A stretch of 6,622 nucleotides of DNA from Bacteroidales bacterium (lineage in GTDB: Bacteria > Bacteroidota > Bacteroidia > Bacteroidales > UBA932). The stretch is taken from positions 1-6,622 of the forward strand of contig JAILDI010000136.1 of assembly GCA_024689525.1 (NCBI GenBank), in the 5' to 3' direction. The first letter of the stretch is position 1. Every line of letters starts with the position of its first letter. The position numbers were made by a program, and so were the translations under genes. Below, piece by piece: positions 1-5,408 of the stretch. A model generated the notes under the pieces. It was not told where the DNA came from, ran no database searches, and worked only from the letters and a program-made list of their open reading frames with translations.

Positions 1-2
1 TA

Positions 3-107
3 GGCACCGCCGACCCCGAACTCCCCGCCGGCTCACTCTCCTACTCCATTGCACCGTCCTCCACTCCCTACGACCCCGGCGCCACCTATACGGACAGCAC
101 TTACTGA
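3..107 (+). CDS. C-terminal end of an unidentified protein (5' truncated)
   Basis: An open frame enters from the left edge and runs 34 codons to a TGA at 105-107. It reads as the tail of a protein that begins outside the window, ending in the residues TYTDSTY. Nearly all third positions are C or G (GGC, ACC, GCC, GAC, CCC, CTC, TCC), the same codon habit as the clear genes here, which is the main reason to call it coding. The visible part is rich in Pro, Ser, Thr and Tyr, with no motif I recognise, so no function is given. It converges on the amidase gene at 257-1399, and the inverted repeat at 114-222 begins six bases after its stop. It could be a chance open frame, since only about 100 bases are visible. 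Confidence 0.55.
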   Translation, partial: GTADPELPAGSLSYSIAPSSTPYDPGATYTDSTY

Positions 108-113
108 TTTTTG

Positions 114-222
114 CCGTGAAATGTAAGTGGCTGATTAGAAGATACTTATGCAATTTTGGGTGGGAATTATTCCCACCCAAAAATGAGTAATTATCTGATT
201 CACAATTAGTTGCATTTCACGG
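114..222. repeat. 109-bp inverted repeat in a convergent intergenic gap
   Basis: The segment folds symmetrically around one base (168), giving two 54-base arms without gaps. The outer 13 bases (114-126 and 210-222, starting CCGTGAAATG and ending CATTTCACGG) match at 12 positions, with the remaining pair a G-U wobble. The inner 14 bases (154-167, TTTTGGGTGGGAAT, and 169-182) match perfectly. The middle 27 bases match at 14 positions plus three possible wobbles. About 40 of 54 positions therefore pair. It lies between two convergent genes and is AT-rich compared with them. The core has T's on its left and A's on its right, the reverse of an intrinsic terminator, so no U tract follows the hairpin on either strand. 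A second small hairpin (TGGTTG at 223-228, CAACCA at 235-240) abuts it. It may be a MITE-like or palindromic interspersed element, or an RNA hairpin protecting 3' ends. I see no clear target-site duplication. Confidence 0.75.
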
Positions 223-256
223 TGGTTGCGGCTTCAACCAGCACAGCCGTCACAGC

Positions 257-1399
257 CTACAACGCGAAGTGCACCGTATTGTCGTAGTCGTTCCAGTTGC
301 GGAGGTCGAGGGTGATGGCGGACTGGTCGTAGACGTTGCTGAACTGGGTGTCTTCAACCGTGCCGTTGTCCCACACGAGATCTTTCCAGTGCACCTTGGA
401 GAGGCATTCCTGGGCTTCTTCAAAACTAAGCACCCCATCGTGCTCACGAAGGAACGCCCCTGCGGTCTCATACCTCCACCAGCTCTTGCTGTGGGGGTTG
501 CCCACTGCGGGATCCGGCTCGGTGGTGTAGTACTTCTCGGACAGAAGGTGATTCGTTACAAGCATATAGTTCAGGCTGTCGGGTTTCTCCACAATCATAG
601 TCTTCCAGCCGTCGTCCTTGTCGAACTCCACAACTGCGCAGTGCCCGGAGGCATCGGCCACCATATAGTGATAGCCGGAGCCCACGGCTGCGTCATGGCG
701 CACGTCCACGGTGCCCAGCAGTTCCAGGGCCTCAGCCACAGTTGCGCACTTGTCCAGCCACAGGCGCATAATGATGGTGGTGCCGACGTCGTGGTTGGGC
801 GTGTCCTGCTGCGCGGCCTGCTTGGGCAGTGCCATAATGGATGTGCACAGGCCCTTCTCGTTAATGCCGTCCACCGGGGCGTATACTGAAGCCAGGCAGC
901 TCAGCTTGGACATAAACGACGTGGGCAGCTTCTCCAGCGAATACCCGAAATGTGACATATCGCTGGCCGCAATGGAGGCGTAGCCCTTCTTGGGCCGCGA
1001 TATCGTCACCATCGTGGGGTTCTTGAAATAGTCGTAGTTGCGGCCGTAGAAGTACCCGCTGCCATCGGCCTTCATAGCCTGGAAGCTGGTGCAGTTGAAA
1101 GTGGCCATCTCGCCGTCCTCATCGGCCACCTGGGCGCTCTTGATCTTGAGAGGAAGGCCCTTGCCGATACGGCCGATGACGTAGTCCAGCAACTTTGAAT
1201 TCTGGTCGATGTCCTTGGACACCAGGTCGTCCAGGTCATATGCAGCCTTGTATTCCATCTGGTACAGGAATTGATTGTCTCCCACCTGCCTGACGGTTTT
1301 GATTGTGCCGATTTCGCCGGCCCAGATGACGGCGACGGCGATGCAGATCGCGGCGACAACGCCCGCAATCCACGCTAGAACTTTCAATGCTGTTTTCAT
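257..1399 (-). CDS. Membrane-anchored linear amide C-N hydrolase (choloylglycine hydrolase family)
   Basis: The 380-residue protein is an N-terminal-nucleophile hydrolase of the bile salt hydrolase / penicillin V acylase superfamily, which cuts linear amide bonds. Residues about 7-28 form one hydrophobic segment (signal anchor or Sec signal). There is no valid lipobox, because Ile precedes Cys19. After a linker of about 70 residues the catalytic domain starts at FNCTSF with Cys103 as predicted nucleophile. It continues with GRNYD (119-123), NEKGL (180-184), VTNH (281-284) and a C-terminal SNVYD (354-358), all resembling conserved family motifs. Bile salt hydrolases expose their Cys by removing Met1; here about 102 residues would have to be cut off before Cys103, which I infer from the position only. 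The start at 1399 puts MKTALK just before the hydrophobic segment; longer readings run into the divergent NlpC/P60 gene. The substrate cannot be read from the sequence: bile salts, penicillin-like amides or N-acyl amino acids are possible. It is transcribed alone. Confidence 0.88.
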   Translation of the reverse strand: MKTALKVLAWIAGVVAAICIAVAVIWAGEIGTIKTVRQVGDNQFLYQMEYKAAYDLDDLVSKDIDQNSKLLDYVIGRIGKGLPLKIKSAQVADEDGEMATFNCTSFQAMKADGSGYFYGRNYDYFKNPTMVTISRPKKGYASIAASDMSHFGYSLEKLPTSFMSKLSCLASVYAPVDGINEKGLCTSIMALPKQAAQQDTPNHDVGTTIIMRLWLDKCATVAEALELLGTVDVRHDAAVGSGYHYMVADASGHCAVVEFDKDDGWKTMIVEKPDSLNYMLVTNHLLSEKYYTTEPDPAVGNPHSKSWWRYETAGAFLREHDGVLSFEEAQECLSKVHWKDLVWDNGTVEDTQFSNVYDQSAITLDLRNWNDYDNTVHFAL

Positions 1400-1426
1400 A
1401 ATGAGCACAAGATAGTAAAAAATTCC

Positions 1427-1434
1427 TATATTTG
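1427..1434 (+). promoter_or_regulatory. Bacteroidota -7 promoter box for the NlpC/P60 gene
   Basis: TATATTTG is a full match to the Bacteroidota TAnnTTTG box. It ends four bases before the GTG at 1439 and 13 bases before the ATG at 1448. Transcription should start about four to seven bases after the box, so the mRNA would have almost no leader. No clear -33 TTG element is seen at the expected distance. The divergent amidase begins at 1399, so both promoters must fit in 39 bp; on the - strand only a weak TATCTTGT-like sequence near 1414 is visible. Confidence 0.65.
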
Positions 1435-1438
1435 CAGA

Positions 1439-2107
1439 GTGAAGAAAATGATTCGCATACTGGCGGCAGTTGCCATCCTGGCTTCCGTAGTGGCTTGCGG
1501 AACCTCCAAGAGGGCCGTCAACCTGCGCAGCGGGGACGTAATTTCGCATTCCGCGCTCACTGACCCGGACGCAATAGCCGCGTCCAGGGAAAAGGCGGCG
1601 GAAGTAGCCGCTGCGGCGGCCGGTGCCGGGACCAGCGGAACGGCCACATCTATGGCCGATATCCGCGCCCAGCGCCAGCCCGCCACATCTCCCAAGCCGG
1701 AGCCTCAGATGAGCCAGATCGACAGCCTTCTGGACTATGCCAAAACCTTTATCGGCACTCCCTACCAATGGGCGGCCAACGGCCCCTCCTCCTTCGACTG
1801 CTCAGGGTTTGTGAAGTACGTGTACCACCATTTCGGCTACGAACTTCCCCGCACGTCCACCAATATGTCCCTCAAGTACCCCGCCGTGGAAAGCTGGGCG
1901 GATCTAAGGCCCGGGGACCTCATCTTCTTCGGTGAACGCAACAACATCCGCAAGGTGGGCCACGTGGGCATCCTGGTGTCCGTGGACGAGGAGCACGGCT
2001 CCTTCTATTTCATCCACGCCTCGGTGAACAACGGGGTGGAAATCCAGAAATACACCAATCCATATTATATGATGCGCTACATAAGCGCAGGCAGGGTGAT
2101 CGAATAA
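1439..2107 (+). CDS. NlpC/P60 family (C40) peptidoglycan endopeptidase lipoprotein
   Basis: The 222-residue product is a predicted lipoprotein with a C-terminal NlpC/P60 cysteine peptidase domain. Family members usually cut the D-Glu to diamino acid bond in peptidoglycan stem peptides. Residues 1-19 are a signal peptide ending in a lipobox (SVVAC) with Cys20 as lipidated residue. No acidic cluster follows Cys20, so the protein probably stays on the periplasmic side rather than being exported to the surface. Residues 21-92 are an Ala/Ser/Pro-rich linker. The catalytic domain covers about 93-220, with nucleophile Cys121 in FDCSGF, His175 in GHVGI and a third polar residue, probably His193 in FIHAS. 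The start is uncertain: GTG at 1439 gives a basic MKKMIR start, while ATG at 1448 fits better with a promoter box ending at 1434. It is monocistronic and ends in a terminator. Confidence 0.93.
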   Translation: MKKMIRILAAVAILASVVACGTSKRAVNLRSGDVISHSALTDPDAIAASREKAAEVAAAAAGAGTSGTATSMADIRAQRQPATSPKPEPQMSQIDSLLDYAKTFIGTPYQWAANGPSSFDCSGFVKYVYHHFGYELPRTSTNMSLKYPAVESWADLRPGDLIFFGERNNIRKVGHVGILVSVDEEHGSFYFIHASVNNGVEIQKYTNPYYMMRYISAGRVIE

Positions 2108-2144
2108 AAAAAACCGGACTCAGTTACGAGCCCGGGATTTTTTT
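2106..2144. terminator. Bidirectional intrinsic terminator between NlpC/P60 gene and aqpZ
   Basis: A run of eight A's (2106-2113) overlaps the NlpC/P60 stop codon. It is followed by a hairpin with arms CCGGACTC (2114-2121) and GAGCCCGG (2128-2135), one A-C mismatch and the loop AGTTAC, and then seven T's (2138-2144). Because there is an A run on one side and a T run on the other, it can work for the + strand gene and for the - strand rocD-aqpZ unit, whose stop lies at 2158. Confidence 0.85.
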
Positions 2145-2157
2145 GCAGTGTCGATGC

Positions 2158-2829
2158 CTACTTCTTAGGCGCGATTCCCTTCCATGCCAGTGCACTCAGT
2201 GCGCCGCCCACCAGAGGAGCTGCGATGAATACCCAAACGTTCTTGAGAGCCTCTCCGCCAGCGAAGATGGCAGGGCCGATGGAACGGGCCGGGTTCACGG
2301 AAGTGCCGGTGAGGTTGATGCACACCAGGTGGATGAGGATCAGCGAAAGGCCGATTGCAAGACCTGCGGGCTTGCCTGCGCCGAACTTGCTGTCCGTTGC
2401 GCCAAGCACTACCAGCACGAAGATGAAGGTGGCGATCACTTCCACGAGGAATGCGCCGCCCACGCCGCCGGCATTGGCAACGCCGTTGGTGCCAAGGCCT
2501 CCGGTGAGGTCAGTTGCGCCGGTAACCTTCACCACGAGGAGAAGGAGGGCGCCGGCGATGATACCGCCGATGATCTGGCCAATCCAGTAGCCGCAGGCGT
2601 CTTTCCAGCTCATACGGCCGCTGAGTGCGACACCCAGGGTGATTGCGGGGTTGATGTGGCAGCCGCTGATTTCGCCGATGGTGTAGGCCATGGCGACGAC
2701 GGCGAGACCGAAGGCGATGGCCGTGCCAACTACGCCGGCAGGCTCACCGCAGCCGAGGAACATTGCCGTTCCGCAGCCCAGGAAGGTCAGTACGAAGGTA
2801 CCGAAACATTCTGCAATGTACTTTTTCAT
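2158..2829 (-). CDS. aqpZ: Aquaporin Z-type water channel (MIP family)
   Basis: The 223-residue inner-membrane protein is a MIP family channel close in length to E. coli AqpZ (231). Six hydrophobic helices and two re-entrant half-helices are recognisable. The first half carries NPA at 60-62 (HINPA) and the second carries NPA at 179-181 (TSVNPARS). By spacing from these motifs, the four residues of the water-selective filter in AqpZ are all present: Phe40, His167, Thr176 and Arg182. This argues for water and against glycerol transport. The protein starts MKKYIAECFG, typical for the family. It lies 12 bases after the rocD stop on the same strand, so it is probably the second gene of a two-gene unit. 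No Shine-Dalgarno sequence is visible. The shared terminator follows its stop. Confidence 0.95.
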   Translation of the reverse strand: MKKYIAECFGTFVLTFLGCGTAMFLGCGEPAGVVGTAIAFGLAVVAMAYTIGEISGCHINPAITLGVALSGRMSWKDACGYWIGQIIGGIIAGALLLLVVKVTGATDLTGGLGTNGVANAGGVGGAFLVEVIATFIFVLVVLGATDSKFGAGKPAGLAIGLSLILIHLVCINLTGTSVNPARSIGPAIFAGGEALKNVWVFIAAPLVGGALSALAWKGIAPKK

Positions 2830-2841
2830 AGGTCTAATGGT

Positions 2842-4068
2842 TTATAGGGTTTCGAAAACGTCTTTAATAATGCCGATGGCCTCGCGCAGCTGCTCCTCCG
2901 TAATCACGAGCGGCGGGGCGAAACGGATGATGTGCCTGTGGGTGGGCTTTGCCAGGAGGCCGCGCTCCGCCAGCTTGAGGCAGATGTCCCAGGCCTCGAT
3001 GCCGTTCTGGGGCTCGGTGATAACGGCGTTCAGCAGGCCCTTACCGCGAACCGACTTGAAGAAGGGGCTCTTGATCTTGCCTATTTCCTCACGGAATATC
3101 TCGCCCAGGCGGGCGGCGTTCTCCGTCAGATGCTCATCGCGGATAACCTCCAGGGCCGCGACGGCGACCTTGGCCGCCAGCGGGAATCCGCCGAAGGTGG
3201 AGCCGTGCTCGCCGGGAAGGATGGTGAGCATGATCTCGTCATCGGCCAATACTGCCGATACGGGGAGGGTTCCGCCGGAGAGGGCCTTGCCGATGGTGAT
3301 CATATCGGGACGCACGCCCTCGTGGTCGCAGGCGAACATCTTGCCTGTTCTGCCGATGCCGGTCTGAACCTCATCGGCCACAAAGAGAACGTTGTGCTTA
3401 TGGCAAAGGTCGTAGCATTTCTTCAGGTAGCCGTCCGACGGAACATACACGCCGGCCTCGCCCTGGATGGGCTCCACCAGCATCGCGCACACTTTGTCGC
3501 CTTTCTCGTCCAGGACTTTCTCCAGGGCCGCCGTGTCGTTGTACGGGATCTGGATGAAGCCGGGAGTGAAGGGACCGTACTGCGAATAGCTGTCCGGGTC
3601 CGAGCTCATTGTGACGATGGTGATGGTGCGGCCGTGGAAGTTGCCGTTGCACACGACGATGAGGGCCTCGTTCTCCGGAATGCCCTTCACTTTGTAACCC
3701 CAGCGGCGTGCCAGCTTGAGGGCCGTTTCAACGGCCTCAGCGCCCGAGTTCATGGGCAGGAGTTTGTCATAGCCGAAGAATTCCGTGGCGAACTTCTCAT
3801 AAGGGCCGAGGCAGTCGTTGTAGAAGGCGCGGGAGGTGAGACACAGCTTCTGGGCCTGGTCCGTGAGAGCCTTCACAATCTTGGGGTGGCAGTGGCCCTG
3901 GTTCACGGCCGAATATGCCGACAGGAAGTCGAAATACTTTTTTCCATCAACGTCCCATACGAACACGCCCTCTCCTCTTTCCAGCACAACCGGTAGCGGG
4001 TGGTAGTTGTGTGCTCCGTATTTGTCTTCCAGAGCAATGTAATCAGCTGCAGATAGTTTCTTTTCCAT
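2842..4068 (-). CDS. rocD: Ornithine--oxo-acid aminotransferase (ornithine aminotransferase)
   Basis: The 408-residue cytosolic enzyme is a class III PLP-dependent aminotransferase that moves the delta-amino group of ornithine to 2-oxoglutarate, giving glutamate-5-semialdehyde and glutamate. It links arginine/ornithine breakdown to proline and glutamate. The length fits bacterial RocD (about 400). Features that match ornithine aminotransferase include [15 protein letters not shown] (about 50-64, with the substrate-region Tyr52), [15 protein letters not shown] (107-121), GNFHGRT (142-148), EPIQGEAGV (199-207, with the gate Glu204), [12 protein letters not shown] (231-242, cofactor Asp232) and the Schiff-base lysine Lys261 in GKALSGG. 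The specific YSAVNQGH and EPIQGEAGV motifs favour ornithine over acetylornithine or GABA as substrate. It is the first gene of a likely unit with aqpZ, and is divergent from the repeat-protein gene. Confidence 0.95.
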   Translation of the reverse strand: MEKKLSAADYIALEDKYGAHNYHPLPVVLERGEGVFVWDVDGKKYFDFLSAYSAVNQGHCHPKIVKALTDQAQKLCLTSRAFYNDCLGPYEKFATEFFGYDKLLPMNSGAEAVETALKLARRWGYKVKGIPENEALIVVCNGNFHGRTITIVTMSSDPDSYSQYGPFTPGFIQIPYNDTAALEKVLDEKGDKVCAMLVEPIQGEAGVYVPSDGYLKKCYDLCHKHNVLFVADEVQTGIGRTGKMFACDHEGVRPDMITIGKALSGGTLPVSAVLADDEIMLTILPGEHGSTFGGFPLAAKVAVAALEVIRDEHLTENAARLGEIFREEIGKIKSPFFKSVRGKGLLNAVITEPQNGIEAWDICLKLAERGLLAKPTHRHIIRFAPPLVITEEQLREAIGIIKDVFETL

Positions 4069-4098
4069 TTTAATAATTACGTGGTTGGTTTAGTTGCG

Positions 4099-4106
4099 TA
4101 AATATA
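4099..4106 (-). promoter_or_regulatory. Probable -7 promoter box for rocD-aqpZ
   Basis: Read on the - strand this is TATATTTA, matching TAnnTTTG at all fixed positions except the last. It lies 30 bases before the rocD ATG, leaving a leader of roughly 20-25 bases. A TTTG occurs upstream, but only 12 bases away, closer than a usual -33 element. Confidence 0.45.
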
Positions 4107-4124
4107 GTGAAATTATTCCAAAGG

Positions 4125-4141
4125 TCGATGCCGCGGCTCGA
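4125..4141. promoter_or_regulatory. GC-rich dyad between two divergent promoters, possible operator
   Basis: The perfect 8-bp palindrome GCCGCGGC (4130-4137) is flanked by TCGA on both sides, one base off exact symmetry. It stands in otherwise AT-rich intergenic DNA, upstream of both the rocD box (4099-4106) and the repeat-protein box (4152-4159). For the + strand promoter it covers the region where a -33 element would lie. A regulator binding site is an inference from position and symmetry only. Confidence 0.25.
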
Positions 4142-4151
4142 AAATTGTGCT

Positions 4152-4159
4152 TATATTTG
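4152..4159 (+). promoter_or_regulatory. Bacteroidota -7 promoter box for the repeat-protein/SDR unit
   Basis: TATATTTG is a full match to TAnnTTTG, 17 bases before the ATG at 4177. The predicted leader is about 10-13 bases with no Shine-Dalgarno sequence. No -33 TTG is seen at normal spacing; the dyad at 4125-4141 lies there instead. Confidence 0.65.
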
Positions 4160-4176
4160 CATATAATCACCCAAGT

Positions 4177-4593
4177 ATGAAACGCTATATCATCGCCCTT
4201 GTCTTCGCCGCTCTGGTTTTCGGAGCCGCATCGGCCAATGCCCAGGACACAGTCTACGACCGTTCATATTCCACCATCGGCTATATCAAGGACGATGGTA
4301 CCGTTTACGACAGGTCCTACTCCACCCTCGGCTATTTCAAGGGTGAGACCGTATATGACCGCTCCTATTCCACCGTCGGCTACATCAAGGGAGAGACCAT
4401 CTACGACAGGTCCTATTCCACTATCGGCTATGTCAAGAGCGACGGAACCGTCTATGACAGGTCGTATTCCACGCTTGGCTACGTGAAGGACGACGGTACG
4501 GTGTACGACCGTTCCTACTCCACCATCGGCTACGCCAAGGGAATCAACAAGAAGTGGGCGGCCGTGTTTTTCTTCTTCAACAGATTCAGGTAA
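4177..4593 (+). CDS. Secreted protein with six tandem VYDRSYST-type repeats (beta-flower-like)
   Basis: The 138-residue protein has a clear Sec signal peptide (MKRYIIALVF to about Ala22, cleavage before QD) with no lipobox, so it should reach the periplasm or beyond. The mature part is almost entirely six tandem units of 16-17 residues, consensus TVYDRSYSTxGYxK plus a turn (DDG, GE or SDG), starting at Thr25. It ends in a short tail, KKWAAVFFFFNRFR, that may form a closing strand. The regular alternation of aromatic and polar residues with Gly turns suggests one short beta element per repeat. From memory it resembles small Bacteroidetes proteins annotated as 5-fold beta-flower proteins, whose function I do not know. 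The start at ATG 4177 is chosen because it opens the signal peptide and follows the promoter box; an in-frame GTG at 4147 would lie upstream of the box. Its stop overlaps the start of the SDR gene. Confidence 0.88.
   Translation: MKRYIIALVFAALVFGAASANAQDTVYDRSYSTIGYIKDDGTVYDRSYSTLGYFKGETVYDRSYSTVGYIKGETIYDRSYSTIGYVKSDGTVYDRSYSTLGYVKDDGTVYDRSYSTIGYAKGINKKWAAVFFFFNRFR
4249..4542 (+). repeat. Six in-frame tandem repeats of 48-51 bp inside the secreted protein gene
   Basis: The units begin at about 4249, 4300, 4348, 4396, 4447 and 4498; the last is cut to 45 bp before the tail. The protein core DRSYST is identical in all six, yet its DNA spelling differs in every copy: Arg is CGT, AGG or CGC, Ser is TCA, TCC or TCG, Tyr is TAT or TAC, and Thr is ACC, ACT or ACG. 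This points to old duplications held by selection on the protein, not to recent slippage or gene conversion. Confidence 0.9.
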
Positions 4594-5408
4594 TGATAGT
4601 TCTCATAACCGGCGCCAGCAGCGGCATAGGGCTGAGCGCCGCAAAGAAACTCGCCTCGCAGGGTCACAAAGTATACGGTGCTGCGAGGCGGGTTGAACTT
4701 ATGGAAGGCATCGAGGGCGTGGTTCCCCTGCGGATGGACGTAACCGACGAGGCCTCGATGCAGGCTGGCGTCCAGCGCATCCTTGAGGCCGAAGGCCGCA
4801 TCGACGCACTTGTGAACAATGCCGGTTACGGCAGCTTCGGCCCGCTGGAGACTGTGTCGATGGAGGAGGCCCGCAGACAGGTGGAAGTGAATGTTTTCGG
4901 CATGGCCGCGCTGATCAAACTCGTACTCCCGCATATGCGAAAACAGGGTTTCGGGCGCATCGTCAATGTGTCGTCTATCGCCGGCCTGGTGTCAATGCCG
5001 ATGGCCGGCTGGTACCACGTATCCAAATACAGCGTGGAGGCGCTGAGCGACTCCCTGCGCATGGATGTGCGCCAGTTCGGAATACGGGTTTCCCTGATCG
5101 AGCCCGGCGGCATCAAGACGCCATGGGGCGACATCGCCGCCACGCATCTGGAAGACTCCGTGCGCGGCACTGCATACGAGAAAGCGGGCCTCGCTGAAGC
5201 CCGCGTCCTCCGTAAAGGTTATTCGCTTAATATCCTCTCCAGTCCGGATGTCGTTGCCCGCGCCATCTCTCGTGCCGTGAACGCCCGCCATCCTCGCGCC
5301 CGCTACCGCATCGGCGCCGGCTCCCACATCGTCATCTTCTTCCGCCGCATCCTTCCCACCCGCTGGTGGGACGCCGCCTGCCGCGCCTTTATGGCGCTGA
5401 AGGTGTAA
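4593..5408 (+). CDS. SDR family NAD(P)-dependent oxidoreductase
   Basis: The 271-residue protein is a classical short-chain dehydrogenase/reductase with a Rossmann fold. The cofactor motif TGASSGIG is at residues 6-13, and NNAG at 75-78. The catalytic set is complete: Asn100, Ser128 (in NVSSIAG), Tyr141 and Lys145 (YHVSK). Arg32 and Arg33 after the second strand favour NADP(H) over NAD(H). The PGGIKT segment (171-176) is a usual SDR position, and the C-terminal 70 residues resemble retinol-dehydrogenase-like bacterial SDRs. The substrate cannot be predicted. The start ATG overlaps the stop of the repeat-protein gene (TAATG), which suggests translational coupling; a GTG at 4554 in the same frame would add residues before the Rossmann strand and is not favoured. 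The last 20 bases overlap the end of the convergent hydrolase gene. Confidence 0.92.
   Translation: MIVLITGASSGIGLSAAKKLASQGHKVYGAARRVELMEGIEGVVPLRMDVTDEASMQAGVQRILEAEGRIDALVNNAGYGSFGPLETVSMEEARRQVEVNVFGMAALIKLVLPHMRKQGFGRIVNVSSIAGLVSMPMAGWYHVSKYSVEALSDSLRMDVRQFGIRVSLIEPGGIKTPWGDIAATHLEDSVRGTAYEKAGLAEARVLRKGYSLNILSSPDVVARAISRAVNARHPRARYRIGAGSHIVIFFRRILPTRWWDAACRAFMALKV

Noticed and set aside
154..182. Reading the perfect 14-bp palindrome as an intrinsic terminator
   Set aside because: The stem starts with T's and ends with A's, so neither strand has a U tract after the hairpin.
148..186. A 12-codon ORF (MQFWVGIIPTQK) across the inverted-repeat core
   Set aside because: It is created by the palindrome itself and has no supporting promoter or start context.
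1400..1768. Upstream extension of the amidase reading frame to 503 residues
   Set aside because: The extra 123 codons run antisense through the NlpC/P60 gene, give an Arg/Gly-rich sequence without motifs, and would bury the signal anchor that starts at MKTALK.
2143..2847. A 234-residue open frame on the + strand opposite aqpZ
   Set aside because: It is antisense to a clear aquaporin, begins inside the terminator T run, and its Cys/His/Asp-rich product matches no family I know.
2932..3996. A 354-residue open frame on the + strand opposite rocD
   Set aside because: It is wholly antisense to an unmistakable ornithine aminotransferase and has no recognisable domain; long shadow frames are expected from the GC-rich third positions.
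4147..4176. GTG start adding ten residues to the repeat protein
   Set aside because: It lies upstream of and across the promoter box, and would put residues ahead of a well-formed signal peptide.
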